Source of the DNA: Seison nebaliae
Lineage: Eukaryota; Rotifera; Pararotatoria; Seisonacea; Seisonidae
Direction of reading: 5' to 3'
NCBI GenBank assembly: GCA_023231475.1
Contig: JALJEE010000907.1
Coordinates: 1 to 64,000 of the forward strand
Length of the DNA: 64,000 nt
Position 1 is the stretch's first letter; each line of letters begins with the position of its first letter. Made by a program: the position numbers and the translations under genes. Positions 11,931 through 23,500 of this stretch are shown in pieces. The notes beneath the pieces are model-generated. The model had not been told where the DNA came from. It ran no database searches and saw nothing but the letters and a program-made list of their open reading frames with translations.

Positions 11931-13193
11931 ATGGATCCCGATATTAATGCCGACAATGCCGGAAGATGGGATTGGGATGAATATAAACAAGGACTCCAAT
12001 TCGTTCCAAATGTATTAACTGACAGTCGAAAGACTGGTCCTTTTCGACCGGCGAAAAAAGAACAAAAATTAACCACTAGAACACCAAGTACACATGTGTC
12101 GAAACCACATCGAGCAATGCAACGTCAACGACAACAAGCACGACAAAGACAACAATTGAAAAGATCGACGAAATTATTAGTGGAATTGAGAGACGTGATC
12201 GATGTGGCATTGGAGATTTTGGAGGAGAGACAATTTTTATCATTGAAATTTTTCGATTTGGCAAATCATTCTCGATTGAAGGAATTTATGAATCGACTAG
12301 TCAATTATTTCCATTATTTCTTCGAAAATTATAATTTGTCTCTTATTCATAATCGTTATCTTATCGATCGGAGTACTGAAGAGAAACGTCGAATTCTTAT
12401 CGTTCATGATTCAATGAATCAAACTCTCAAATGTGTAGGAGAATCATATGCGGCACTCATTCTCGGATATGTCGGTGCAGATCCTGATGAACAAATTATA
12501 CGATTTCATCGATGTCCACAAATCGATCGGAATATTTATGAACTACTTTATCAATTAGCTATATTGGTAGTATGGATAACATTCGAAAGAAAACATCTCG
12601 ATTTGATCACTCTCGAAATTGGACGAATGTTCAGATCGAATGTTTTCAATCCGGCACTTCGTTCCGAAATGAAAGATGAAAACTATCCGACTATATCTCT
12701 CCAAATGAACATGAATGAACGTGCAAAATTAGTGAACGAACGTCTCAAAGTGACATTGACAAAAGGAAACATTAATCCATTTGCTGTACCTCAAAAGAAG
12801 AAATATGGAAAGTCAAGTGACGCTCTCAAATATAATCCGTCAACTTATCGAGAGATTCCTTTATATTCCGAAAATATTCCATCGTTTCGTGGAGTATTAA
12901 ATGCGAAATCACCTGCCGTCGCTTCATTACTACAAGGGAAAAGTACAACTCCTCATATTATCACACCTTCCGGTTCGGCGCAATTCCTCAATTTTTTCAA
13001 ATCGACAATTTCTATGGACACTCCACAACAACTGGACGAAAAGACACGAGTAGGAATCATCGGTCAATTCATGCAACATTATAATCCGATTCATTTAACT
13101 TTATTAGTCGACGATAAAGACAAACAAAATGACGAAGATGTACCTGTTGCCACTGTAACGGATTTATCTGGTCAAAAAACGGAAAAAAATTAA
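11931..13193 (+). CDS. PPP1R36: PPP1R36-like protein phosphatase 1 regulatory subunit
   Basis: PPP1R36 is a PP1-binding protein expressed in testis. The predicted protein has about 420 residues from the ATG at 11931, in the family's range, in a single exon. The family-like features are an N-terminal WDWDEY segment, a central helical block (LLVELRDVIDVALEILEERQF followed by RLVNYFHYFF), a YAALILGYVGAD segment, and the block WITFERKHLDLITLEIGRMF then RSNVFNPALR, which is the strongest match to the family. No transmembrane segment or signal is seen. An in-frame extension upstream to 11850 lacks an ATG. It is divergent from the coiled-coil gene, 283 bp apart, with an X-box between them, which fits a sperm or cilium role. 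Assignment rests on remembered family blocks. Confidence 0.7.
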   Translation: MDPDINADNAGRWDWDEYKQGLQFVPNVLTDSRKTGPFRPAKKEQKLTTRTPSTHVSKPHRAMQRQRQQARQRQQLKRSTKLLVELRDVIDVALEILEERQFLSLKFFDLANHSRLKEFMNRLVNYFHYFFENYNLSLIHNRYLIDRSTEEKRRILIVHDSMNQTLKCVGESYAALILGYVGADPDEQIIRFHRCPQIDRNIYELLYQLAILVVWITFERKHLDLITLEIGRMFRSNVFNPALRSEMKDENYPTISLQMNMNERAKLVNERLKVTLTKGNINPFAVPQKKKYGKSSDALKYNPSTYREIPLYSENIPSFRGVLNAKSPAVASLLQGKSTTPHIITPSGSAQFLNFFKSTISMDTPQQLDEKTRVGIIGQFMQHYNPIHLTLLVDDKDKQNDEDVPVATVTDLSGQKTEKN

Positions 13194-13515
13194 TTGGAAA
13201 ATCCAATTGAATTTCGTATTTGAGAAAGGAAATTTTTCTTTGAAAATTTCATTAATCATCGAAAACACTTTTATTTCTCTTTTTAAATTTTAATCTCTCT
13301 TAAAATTTCATTTAAATTCAAATTTATTCGAAATCTTAAGCAAATTCTTTTTCAATTATTAATTCATCGGATATTTATTTGTCTTAAATAATAAAAAGAA
13401 ATTACGAGTTTTACTCTAACGGAGAATAAAGGGATGATTAAACGAATTAAAATGAAAGAAAACTTAATTTTAAAAAAAATGAATTTTTAATGAAAATAAA
13501 ATTCTTTTTTTGTCT
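13194..13515. other. Convergent 3' spacer
   Basis: AT-rich 3' region between the PPP1R36-like gene and HP1, which converge. It contains an AATAAA-like element near 13390 and A/T runs. No coding segment seen. Confidence 0.4.
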
Positions 13516-13950
13516 CTAGTCAGTCCACTGAACTTTCGAAGTGAAATAATCAATGAGCATTTCGGGAAATTTGTACCGGAAATCCTTTATCGGAACGATC
13601 ACTGGTTGTTTCAAACTTTTAAATTTTATGAGAAACAATAGTTCGCCTGCTTCAATTGAGGCACCTAAAATCTTCTCGGGATAACAACTCGACATAATTT
13701 CATCTATTTGCACTTTGGATAGAAGTTTCTTCTTACCAAATTTATTCGCCGTATCATCGGCCATCTTCTGTCGATGGTGCTGCAAAAATTGTTCTACAAC
13801 TGCAGTTCTTTCCACTTTGCACTCCTCTATCCATTTCTCGTCGGTACCGTAATCGTTAGCGAATTGAACAAGCAGATCTAATGTTCCATCTTCTCGTGTT
13901 CGACAATTGAGTACTCGCTGTGGATGTACACCGCTCATTTGTTGGTACAT
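13516..13950 (-). CDS. Heterochromatin protein 1-like, minimal form with degenerate chromodomain
   Basis: Single-exon protein of 144 residues with two chromo-type domains. The C-terminal chromoshadow domain (about residues 88-142) is clear: PEKILGASIEAGELLFLIKF, then a helix ending YFTSKVQW, where the final Trp matches the residue that binds PxVxL partners. The N-terminal domain (about residues 9-60: RVLNCRTREDGTLDLLVQF, then DEKWIEE and VVEQFLQHH) has the chromodomain pattern. It lacks the first cage Tyr, and the usual KWKGF is replaced by QFANDYG. There is no N-terminal tail and the hinge is very short (about 25 residues). HP1 normally reads H3K9 methylation in the nucleus; here reading of the mark is doubtful while dimerisation looks intact. 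Confidence 0.82.
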   Translation of the reverse strand: MYQQMSGVHPQRVLNCRTREDGTLDLLVQFANDYGTDEKWIEECKVERTAVVEQFLQHHRQKMADDTANKFGKKKLLSKVQIDEIMSSCYPEKILGASIEAGELLFLIKFKSLKQPVIVPIKDFRYKFPEMLIDYFTSKVQWTD

Positions 13951-14324
13951 TGTAAAAGAATTTTTTTGAATTATCTCTAATATTTGAAAAACAGATGAGT
14001 TAAACGCTTCAAGTCGGAACTTCGTTTAAATGGAAAGATGCCAAACGAGAAACAAAAGAAGAAACATAAGAATTGTATTTGAAAAAAATTCAAATGTTAA
14101 GCTTCAATGAAGAATGATATTTTTGATTTGAAATGAAGAGAATTATTCTAATTTTATTTTGAAAATATAATTACAAATATATTATTGATGATAATAATTG
14201 AATAGATAATTTTATATAAAATTTTCAGAAAAATTTAAATTTTCGGCTTTGATCCAATTCAGCTGGAAATTTCAGTTCATTGGAATTAAAGAGAAGATAT
14301 ATTTTAGAAAAGAAAGTAACGAAT
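13951..14324. other. Spacer between HP1 and PIAS
   Basis: Upstream flank of HP1 and 3' flank of PIAS, both on the minus strand. AT-rich, no coding segment. Possible polyadenylation elements for PIAS lie around 14160-14220. Confidence 0.35.
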
Positions 14325-15007
14325 TCAATCGCCATCTGAGATGTATATACAATCATCATCGTCGACAAAATCATGATTAGGAATAACGTTGGAGGAACGG
14401 GGTCGTTTTTCATTAAGATACGTTGCTGTTGACGTCATTGAGTCAGCGAGAAATTGAATGACATTTGGATTAGTTAAATCGAAATTGGGCAAAGAAGAAG
14501 AACTGTGATTTCTTTTTCCATTTGACGATAATTCATAATCGATATTATGGAACACATTTTCCAATTGTCGACTGTTGGAAGGTGGAAGGGCAATCGTATT
14601 CGAATTGATTGCAGCTGTCATATGTCTGAATAAATTCTGTCTCATCCGATCACTTTGAGATGGTGTATTTTTCACAGGCGCCATAGTAGGAGTTAGAAGA
14701 TCACCGTAACTTCCCTCACGCGTAGGGAATCTTTGGGAGGATAGTAGAAGAAGTTTTTTAAAAAAAAATATTATTTAACCTTTCATCTGAAATTGGTTGA
14801 GCTGATAATTCTCGTACGTTTTCTTGATTACTTTTTTTTTTCGTCACCTGATGAAGTGATTCCAATAAATTACTTATATCATCATTATGTTGATGTCCAC
14901 TATTATTAAAATGATTCAGATTAGTAGTTGGATTATTAATATTATTTATATTGTTGTCCATATTCATATTGAAAGTCAAATTTTTTTTCATATTCATATT
15001 GTTGTTG

Positions 15008-15042
<35 letters not shown>

Positions 15043-17027
15043 ATCAACAGTACAGTAATTGGAATTTATAGTATTACAATCAACAGACTCATCATCACTT
15101 ACAATAATAATACTATCTTCTAATTTATCTGAATTGTCTTTCACTTTTTCAATTTCTTTCTTCTTATTAAAACCATCACCTTCATCATCTGAACCAAGAT
15201 TATCCGCATAAATCTCTTTCTTCAATGAATATTTTCCATCTTCTCCAATAATCACATCTCTCACATTATTCATATTCTTCGTCTCTTCCAATAATCGTTT
15301 CGTATAACTGAAATTCATTTAATTCTTTCCAATTCTCCAATCTTCAATCTACTAACAGACAATAACATAAATCAGCGAAAATAATTTTCTTGTTACACGT
15401 CGGACATTTCCATGTTGGCCTTTTTTCATTCAATAGGAAAAATGTTTCGCCGTCCATACATTGGAGATGTCGACATTTTTTACTACGAATTGGATATGAC
15501 ATTCTCGTTTGAGTTATCTAATAAACATTCAATATCGACCATATCAAATAAATAATAACGGGACAACACAAGGAAAATTTGGTGGTGGAATCTGACATGG
15601 CGAACGAATCGTCGTCGTTCGAAAAGAAATGGGCGAGAATCTTATGAAAATCATCGGAAGTACATGGTTTATTCTTGACTAGATATTGTCTTAAATATTC
15701 TGATGTTCGTTTAGTCGCCAAGAATGCACCGACGATAAATTTCTGAAAAAAAATTTTAAAAAAAAATTTTGAATAAAAAAATTTTGAAAAGAAATTTTGA
15801 ATAAAAAAATTTTGAAAAGAAATTTTGAATAAAAAAATTTTAAAAAAAAATTTTGAATAAAAAAATTTTAAAAAAAAATTTTGAATAAAAAAATTTTAAA
15901 AAACAATTTTGAATAAAAAAATTTTAAAAAAAAATTTTGAATAAAAAAATTTCAAAAAAAAATTTTAAATAAAAAAATTTCAAAAAAAAATTTTGAATAA
16001 AAAAATTTTGAAAAGAAATTAAAGAAAATTCCGAACTTCGTTCCGGTTTCGAGCTCTCCATAATATCGTCATGTCATTTACATAGTCGTTGATTGGGAGA
16101 ATGTACTCGTCGATCTCCAACGTCTTCGCATTTCTAAAGAGATTTGTTGAGTTCTGCGGAGCCGGTTTTGGAGGCTGTTAAACGAATTTTAAGTTTCTTT
16201 AAAGGAAAATGACAATTCGTCTAACAGGAAGTGGAATACTTCGTCCATTGATGGTAATCGTCAAATTGCATGGGAAAGTATCGATTAAAGTTCTGTTATC
16301 TAGAAATCTATTGATTAATGAAATATGGATGGATGATCTTGAATTGGAACCTTAGAATTAATTTAATAGATTTCTTCTGATCTCGTAAAAGATTTATCTG
16401 ATCTTTCCTCATCATAAATTTGACGACTTTACTTTGAATATTCTCTTCTCTGAATGATCCGGTTATTGTGGGAGCTTCAAATGAGATAATGTTAATTTCT
16501 CCCTAAAAACGAATATTGAACCGAATGTTAATGGAGTAATGATTGCTTGATTGATATCATAAAATGGATCTTGTTGGAATTGAATATCTGATTCATTGAA
16601 ACTTCTCGCTTTCGTCAATGAAGTCGAATGTTCTACTTTCTCTAACAATGTCTCATCAATTTCTAATTTTGTCGAATCAGGATGTTTGAAACATCCCACT
16701 AATAAATTCCAATTTCTAATTATTAATATTTAAATTCTTTAAAATTAACGAGGCGCATTTGTTCGATAGGGACAACGTGTTGGTCTGAAAAAGAAGATGT
16801 TAAAAAAAAAATTTTTTTTCACACAAAATTTTTCCAACAATGAAACACAAGTTATGTCGATTTGTAATGTTGAATTGAGATGTATCCAATTATCAACAAT
16901 ATTTCCAATCAGATCTTTCTTCTTTCCAAGATATGCCAATCCTACCGTTTTCAATATACTTCGCAATTCTCCCACTTTCGCTGAATTGAGACATCGCTTC
17001 TCAACGATAACAATTAGAAGTGAATGA
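14325..17027 (-). CDS. PIAS: PIAS-family E3 SUMO ligase
   Basis: Nuclear SUMO E3 ligase. Domains in order on the minus strand: a SAP domain (about 17000-16870, SAKVGELRSILKTVG); a PINIT domain (about 16700-16030, with DPFYDINQAIITPL, DTFPCNLTITINGRSIPLP and the family motif as PIND in LPINDYVNDMTILWR); an SP-RING at about 15508-15349 (CRHLQC, then RPTWKCPTC, zinc ligands intact); an acidic SUMO-interacting motif (DSIIIVSDDESVD); an Asn-rich tail; and a second SIM-like end (DDDCIYISDGD). The join KYSLKKE after the SP-RING aligns with the family's EDGTW segment. About ten exons; the first methionine was not found, so the 5' end is approximate. One intron carries a 28-bp minisatellite and one join seems to need a 23-nt intron. 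Confidence 0.9.
15746..16020. repeat. 28-bp AT-rich minisatellite in a PIAS intron
   Basis: About nine imperfect tandem copies of a 28-bp unit (core GAATAAAAAAATTTT followed by A-rich bases and AAATTTT) fill most of one intron between the PINIT and SP-RING exons. Copies differ mainly in a GAAAAG/AAAAAA variant. Confidence 0.9.
16499..16521 (-). other. Candidate 23-nt intron, or frameshift, in PIAS
   Basis: The PINIT reading frame runs to ACATTCG, then resumes in a different frame at AAATTAACATTATC. Removing GTTCAATATTCGTTTTTAGGGAG (23 nt, GT...AG) restores TPLTF-EINIISFEAP. No other GT-AG pair nearby does so. The alternatives are an indel in the assembly or a real frameshift. Confidence 0.45.
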
Positions 17028-20000
17028 AATGGAAAAATGGAAAAACTTCGAGTAAAATCCGATCCTCTTTCTTCATAATCTCAATTGAATGTTTGAATTT
17101 CTAATTCCCTAATTCTCACGACTAATAATCAGAGGAACGAAGGAGGATAATAGGAAAGATAATTACGGAGGTTGATATAAGCCGAAAATTTGAAAAAATA
17201 AAATAATTAAATTTTTTTCTCTTTTTTCTTCTCAATTTAAACGAATTTTTTCTCCTACAAATTATTGAAATTTTACTTCAAAGCAATTTCTTATTTGTTT
17301 TATTATCTAATATTATGTAATAATTGTCTCTTCCATTCAATGTGTCGAAGGATATGGATTACTGATGAATTCTTTAAAAATAATTCTTTCAACAACAATT
17401 ATTCTCTCTCGCTCTATCTCATTTTCTCTCTCTCACTTCTGTCCTCCAATGTGTAATATGTGGACTATAATTAGTGAAATATCGCCCAAATTGATGAGGG
17501 AAATGAATTTTAACCATTCTCACAAAGGACAAAGTTCCTTATGGTGTATAAACTAAATTTTTTCGGAATTTTACCACACATTGTTTAACTAAAAGATTGG
17601 ATTATGTAAGCTTGTCGATTGTTGTTCATCAAGAACAATTTCAGGTCATTATCAAAACATTTTACACTACTTTGTTGGATGGTTAATTCGTCCTAATCTT
17701 TTTGTAAATTTAACAAAAGAAATTCGATTTTTTCTTTATTTCCAATAAGAAATATCGATTAAATAATATACTGAAATTGAAATATTTCCAATTGAATTCG
17801 ACACAATTTTCCAATGAAAATTTGGATAACTAAAATAAAGTTTTTTTCCAAACCTTTTTTTAAAGACATATCTCTCAATTGATATTTGGACGAAGTAAAA
17901 TGAAACTACATTTAGAATTTGTTAGTGAAATTGGAAGATTTCTAATTATTGATCTGTGATTTAGGATTGATCGATCAATGATTAATTATTATAAAAAGTT
18001 TCATGCGAGGAAAGTTGTCCTTTTTATTTATTAGGGTAATTATCAGAAACTAATATTCATGATATAATTCACTGATTTGTTATTTCTGATAGAATGATTG
18101 TTTTGTTTTTGTAATTCTTACCTCCTTCTTCCTTTCCAGAGAATAATAGAGAGGAATAATAATAATTCTCTTTTGAAATAATGGGAGAGGACTGTTGTTC
18201 AAGTTGTCGAAGGTCGATCGTATATAAATAAATAGTATAAATCATTATGTCATAAACATGTCAACAGAATGAAAGGGAAAGGAAAATTGCGTCAACACAT
18301 ACAATGTCAACTCGAATTATATAAGTACAATTCATTATTATGCGAATATCGACGTACGTAAGCAGTAAATTATATTCGGACCAATGTCGAAGTGTAAGTC
18401 CTCATATACGTCGGAAGATAATGTTATGATTATATCTATCTCTATACTTCTCCGTACGTATGTGTAAATAGTTCAATTAAATTAACGTATGCCTCTGTTT
18501 GTCCAAAGAAACTAATAATTTTCTAGTAATAGCTTCTTAATTCAAATTGATTTCTCTTTGACAAAGGAACAATTTTTAGATGTCACTTTTTTAGGAATTT
18601 TTCTAATTAATATTATTATGTCTCTCATTCTTGTTTGGAGATAAACTGTCCTAATTGAAACAATTTTTCAAATTCACATGAAATCCATCGATCGTTTTAC
18701 GTTCAGTCACTTCCATCTTTATCAGAATTTCTATCCATTAAAAACGATTAAATAACCGGAAGATTAGCAGAACTATCATAACTGATGATAGTTCTTTTAC
18801 CAGATAAGAATTTAACACCTGACGACGATTTGAGTAATCCAACAATTGAACTTTTTTTATTTTTCAACCGAAAAACTTCTTTCTGTTTGTAAACAAAAAG
18901 TTTGTTGGAGTTTTTGATACGTTCTTTTGACCCTCGAATAATTCGGTAGTTGGGCTAATGGGTGGGAAAGAAAGAATGAATGATGAATGGAACAAAGTAA
19001 AAATATTTAAATCTCATTACTTTCTGTTATTACCATTAATGACATGGGTAAGAAATAGCCGAAAACAAGCTAATAATACTGCTCCCTAATCTATTCCAAC
19101 ACGATGTAATTATGTAGGCACAGACAGACACATTCGCACACACATTCAGAAGTGGCTATGTGTGTGTCTGTGTGTGTGTGTGTTTAGCTGGAAAAGTAGT
19201 ATAAATTTCGTTAGATGTTAGAGTGGAAAAAATCCAGGGTTTAGTTGAGAGGGCATTAAATATGTTGTAATGTTGAAGGTTTTCTTCTTTTTTCAGTTTG
19301 GAACAAGGCCAAACATGAAAATGTATCCAGCTGCTTCATATAATTTAACGCAAAGGCAATAAAAAGAAAAATGGAAGAATCGGGAAAAGGTCGAGAGAAT
19401 ATTGTCATTTCATAATTCAACAGAAGATAGACATCGCTTGTTCCCTTACGTCTTCCATCTTCTCTTGGAAGTTGTTAAAAGTAATTTAAAAGAAGTTTAA
19501 AGTTGTTTTTCGGGTGAAGAAAAGATGAGATTCACTCATGATCTTTGGGAGACAGCGGAACAAGAATAACATGAACTTTTCTGTTGTTTTTCTCGTTGGG
19601 GAGGAAATGAAGTAAATAGAAAAAGTTTTAGCTCGATAAGTTCGAGGAATAAAAACGAGTTTTCAGCGCCGTATATTCATCTTCATATCCTCATGAAATT
19701 TCATCTCGTAAATAATTTGATCAACATTGTTTTCTCATACACAACCACTGCATGGAAGTACTTGAAAGAGTATTTTTTAGATCGTCCATTATTCTCCCTC
19801 GAATAACACAATTTCATTTCTTAGTTGCTCTTTCGTCTTTTCCTTCTTCCTTTTTTTCAAGAGGAGGAAAAATTATAGAAAATATTTGAAGGTTGGAGAG
19901 ATTGTATTGCGTAGAAAAATTAGTTTTGAGGAAACTGATGGATATTGGTCAGAATGAGAATTCCTACCTATTCATTACCTTTCGTCTTCCTTCCAACTCT

Positions 20001-21028
20001 TTCCCAATATATGTGAGATTGAAGTGAGGAGTAGATTTTTCACATCTTTCAGTTGTTTATCGATTTTAAAATGTTTTCGCTTATTCATCTTACCTAAATG
20101 GAGAATTCTTCTCATAAATATGTGTGTTGTTCATTGCCAATTAGCATCCGAAACAAAATTAGTATGATTCATGAGTAATCGATCTCCAATCGATAGATTT
20201 GTTGACATACAAGTAACGAGGAGGAATGTCTTCAATCCTTCAAATATTTCCCATCTTTTTTCTTCTCCCAATAAATGAATGATTAGGAACGTATTCATTT
20301 TAATCGATGTTCTTCGATCTCATGAAAAATTTATGAAAAAAATAAATTACTTATTTACCATATATTAATACTAATTCAATTTCTCTTCACATCTGAATAA
20401 AAATCAGAAGAATCTCCAAATTAATTCTTCATTCAAATGATAAATCTCATTAAACTTCTTTCGAAAATTTTATGCAATTCTTTCCAACCTTTTCATTATA
20501 GACACGAAGATTTATGCCCATTTTTTACTTTTTTGGAAATTGGCAAGAAATATGGGAATATGTTGGATAACGTGTTATTTTCTTATTTGTTCTATCTGTT
20601 TCATTGGAAGAAATGTTCCGATATTTGCTTTCTTTTAATTAATTGTCTGAAAAGATTTTTTGCGGACAATTTCTTGTCTAGACTTGTTAGTGTGAGATGT
20701 TTATTATACCTCTATAATGGATGACTCAAGAGATGTGTGAAAAATATTAGGAATGTTTGGAGAAGTAATCTCCGATGCTCTTACATCATCTATTAATTTG
20801 GATTGTATTTAATTATAATTTCCAAATAGAATTTTTCTGATTGAAATAAAGTGTTTGGTGAACGGGAATTACTTTCATTATTCTAAAGAGTTTATTCAGT
20901 TTGGAAGAATTGGAAAATTCAGAAAATTATTGTAATTAGAAGAAAATAATTGATCATTCCAAAAATATTTTTATTTTCATTCTCATCAACTGCAATCTCT
21001 ACTTGATGATAATCAATGGGATGGAATC
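17028..21028. other. Intergenic region between divergent PIAS and MEK genes
   Basis: About 4 kb without a supportable gene. It contains a TG/CA microsatellite near 19130-19186 and scattered CGTACGTA-type palindromic stretches near 18350-18480. An open frame at 20437-20724 has no recognisable domain and I do not call it. No tRNA-like cloverleaf was noticed. It probably holds regulatory DNA for one or both flanking genes. Confidence 0.4.
19130..19186. repeat. CA/TG microsatellite
   Basis: A short CACACACA stretch followed by a longer interrupted TGTGTG run. Simple repeat, no gene. Confidence 0.7.
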
Positions 21029-22564
21029 ATGCCAAAAAAGGAATTACATCCATTAGTTATCATTCGTGATCAATCTCAAAAACGACCGGCTCCATTGTTA
21101 GTACTTTCTCTCATAATTCCATTATGATAATTCCATCGTCATTTATTCAGTCGGATGCCAACGTTTGAAGAGATCAGCACAGAAAATTTTGATTTCCAAT
21201 CGAGTAAAGAACAATTGGAAAGACTAAAGAGATTTTGCGATTGTCGGACGAGTGTGGGAAATGAAATAAAAAGTAATGATTTTAAGACGGTGTGCGAAGT
21301 TGGTGCAGGAAATGGAGGATTTGTGAATAAAGTAATTCACACGAAATCAAAAGTGATTTTAGCCCGAAAGATCATCCGATTGGAGGTTCGGGAGAAAGAG
21401 CGAAATCGAATTGTAAATGAGTTGGAAGTTCTACACAAATGTAATTCGCCGTATATTATCGGCTTCTTCGGTGCATTCCATGACAGCTGCGAATTATCGA
21501 TTTTGATGGAATATATGGATGGCGGTTCACTTGATCAGTTATTGAGGAAAGTGAATCGAGTACCCGAAAATATTTGCAGTCGAATCAATTATTGTGTATT
21601 GAAAGGAATGAATTATTTGAGGGAGAAACATCGGATTATTCATCGAGATGTGAAACCGTCGAATATTCTCGTGAATTGTGCAGGTGAAATCAAATTATGT
21701 GATTTGGGAGTTTCGGCCGTTCTGTATAATTCGGAAGCGTATAGCTTCATCGGTTCACGATGTTACATGTCACCAGAACGGTTAGAAGGAACACATCATC
21801 GAGTTCAAGCGGATATCTGGAGTCTGGGAATTTCATTAATGGAATTGGCTCTCGGTCGTTATCCTATTCCCGAGTTAAGTGTGGCACAATTGAAAAAGAA
21901 ATTCTCGAGAGATGTTTTCGGTCGACCACTACGTACACGAGGAAAGTATGGACATAGTGAATCGGATAAGAATAATGGTCGTGGAACCATGGTGCCATCG
22001 GAAGGGAATGAATCAACTTTGACTTATGGTCAATCGATAAAATTGAATAAAGATGGAAAGAAATTGAAGAAGATAAATAATGAAATGGAGAATAATAATG
22101 GCGAGAGTGGTAGTAATGAGGAAGATGACGATGAAGACAATGATGGTGATGGTGATGATGATGATGATGATTCTGATCTTTATTTTCCATCAATTTTCGA
22201 TCAATTACAACTGATTGTCAGAAGTCCCTCACCGAAATTACCTAACGAATTTTTCTCGGAAGAATTTGTCGATTTCATCGAGATCTGTTTGAGAAAGGAA
22301 CCGATTCAACGTAGCGATTTAGCCACTCTCCTCAATCATCCATTCGCTCAACGTCATGCTGATTTGATTGATAGGAAACAATTCCGTCAACAACAACAAC
22401 AACAACAGAAAAAAGAAGAAGAAAATTCGAAAGTGGAACAAAAGAATATGTTGGGATGTTATAGTAGTGCGGAAGAAGATAAAATGGTATCAGATTGGGT
22501 GAAACGTGCACTAAAAAATTCGTTAGCTGACATTGATAATCTTGACGATGATAATGATGATAAA

Positions 22565-22599
<35 letters not shown>

Positions 22600-23500
22600 G
22601 GATGATGATGATAATAATAATGATGATGATGATAATAATAACGAGAATAATGAAGAGAAGTCATTGGAAATAAAAGCGAAAAATGGAGTAATCTTTTTAA
22701 ACAGTCACGAGAATCATAGCGACAATGAAAATTTCCATAATAATCATCATACTAATAATTCGTCGACAACGACATTGAATAATAATAATGAGAATACAAA
22801 CATTCCTTTCTGTTCTCTAACACCTTCCACTCCACCACCGTTAAATTTGGAGAATTTGAAAAATCGAAAATCTTCATCTAATTCACAAACTGATCCTTCT
22901 TCTCCAATAACAACAACAACATCATCATCGTCGGCGTCTTTGATGAAATTCAAGAATAATTCTTCCATCATAACCACCACAACTACGACAACGAGTAACA
23001 CGAACGAGGTAGTTGTCGATGGAGCTTATTTTAGTGCCGATCAATCAACCCCGTCCTCCTCACCATATAGTGAAGCGTCGGAAGACAAATTCGTCTATCC
23101 ACCAACTAAATCGACCGAATCCGTTCGCTCACCAAAATTCATCAAACACAATTCAACATTCAATCGATTTATAGCATCGTCGTTCGGAAATCGAAATGGA
23201 AATTCTAGTCAAACGAAGAAACGTAATTCTGTCTCGGTTTCGACTTTCCACGACATTCGATCAACTTCAAAATCGAAACATAGTCAAATGTCGAAACCAA
23301 GAACTCAAAGGAACGTTTCCACGAGCATGTGTCCCGATTCCAGTATCAAAGGCAAATTGAGTGATAGTTTAAAGAGGAAAAATTTAATAATAAATGCGCT
23401 CAATGATTCCAATGGAAATACCGTCAATGATCGCCACAATTCCACCTCGCGTTTATGGAACAAGCAATTCCATCGATTTAAAGACATTCTTTTCAAGTAA
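21029..23500 (+). CDS. MAP kinase kinase (MEK1/2-type) with acidic insert and long tail
   Basis: Dual-specificity kinase of the Raf-MEK-ERK cascade. Exons 21029-21096 and 21151-23500 join in frame (54-nt intron) to 805 residues; MEK1 has about 393. The first exon begins MPKKELHPL, like MPKKKPTPI of MEK1. Kinase landmarks: glycine loop GAGNGGFV, catalytic Lys in LARKII, HRDVKPSNIL catalytic loop, activation segment with two serines spaced as in MEK (NSEAYSFIGS), then YMSPERLEGTH and GRYPIP. The Mg-binding DFG is DLG here. The proline-rich insert region is replaced by a roughly 100-residue Asp/Asn-rich stretch, and a low-complexity tail (Asp, Asn, Ser, Thr) of about 400 residues follows the kinase domain. 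A D-site-like basic N-terminus is present but short. Confidence 0.93.

Noticed and set aside
20437-20724. 95-codon open frame in the PIAS-MEK spacer
   Set aside because: No recognisable domain, no splice partner, composition like the surrounding AT-rich DNA; such frames are expected by chance.
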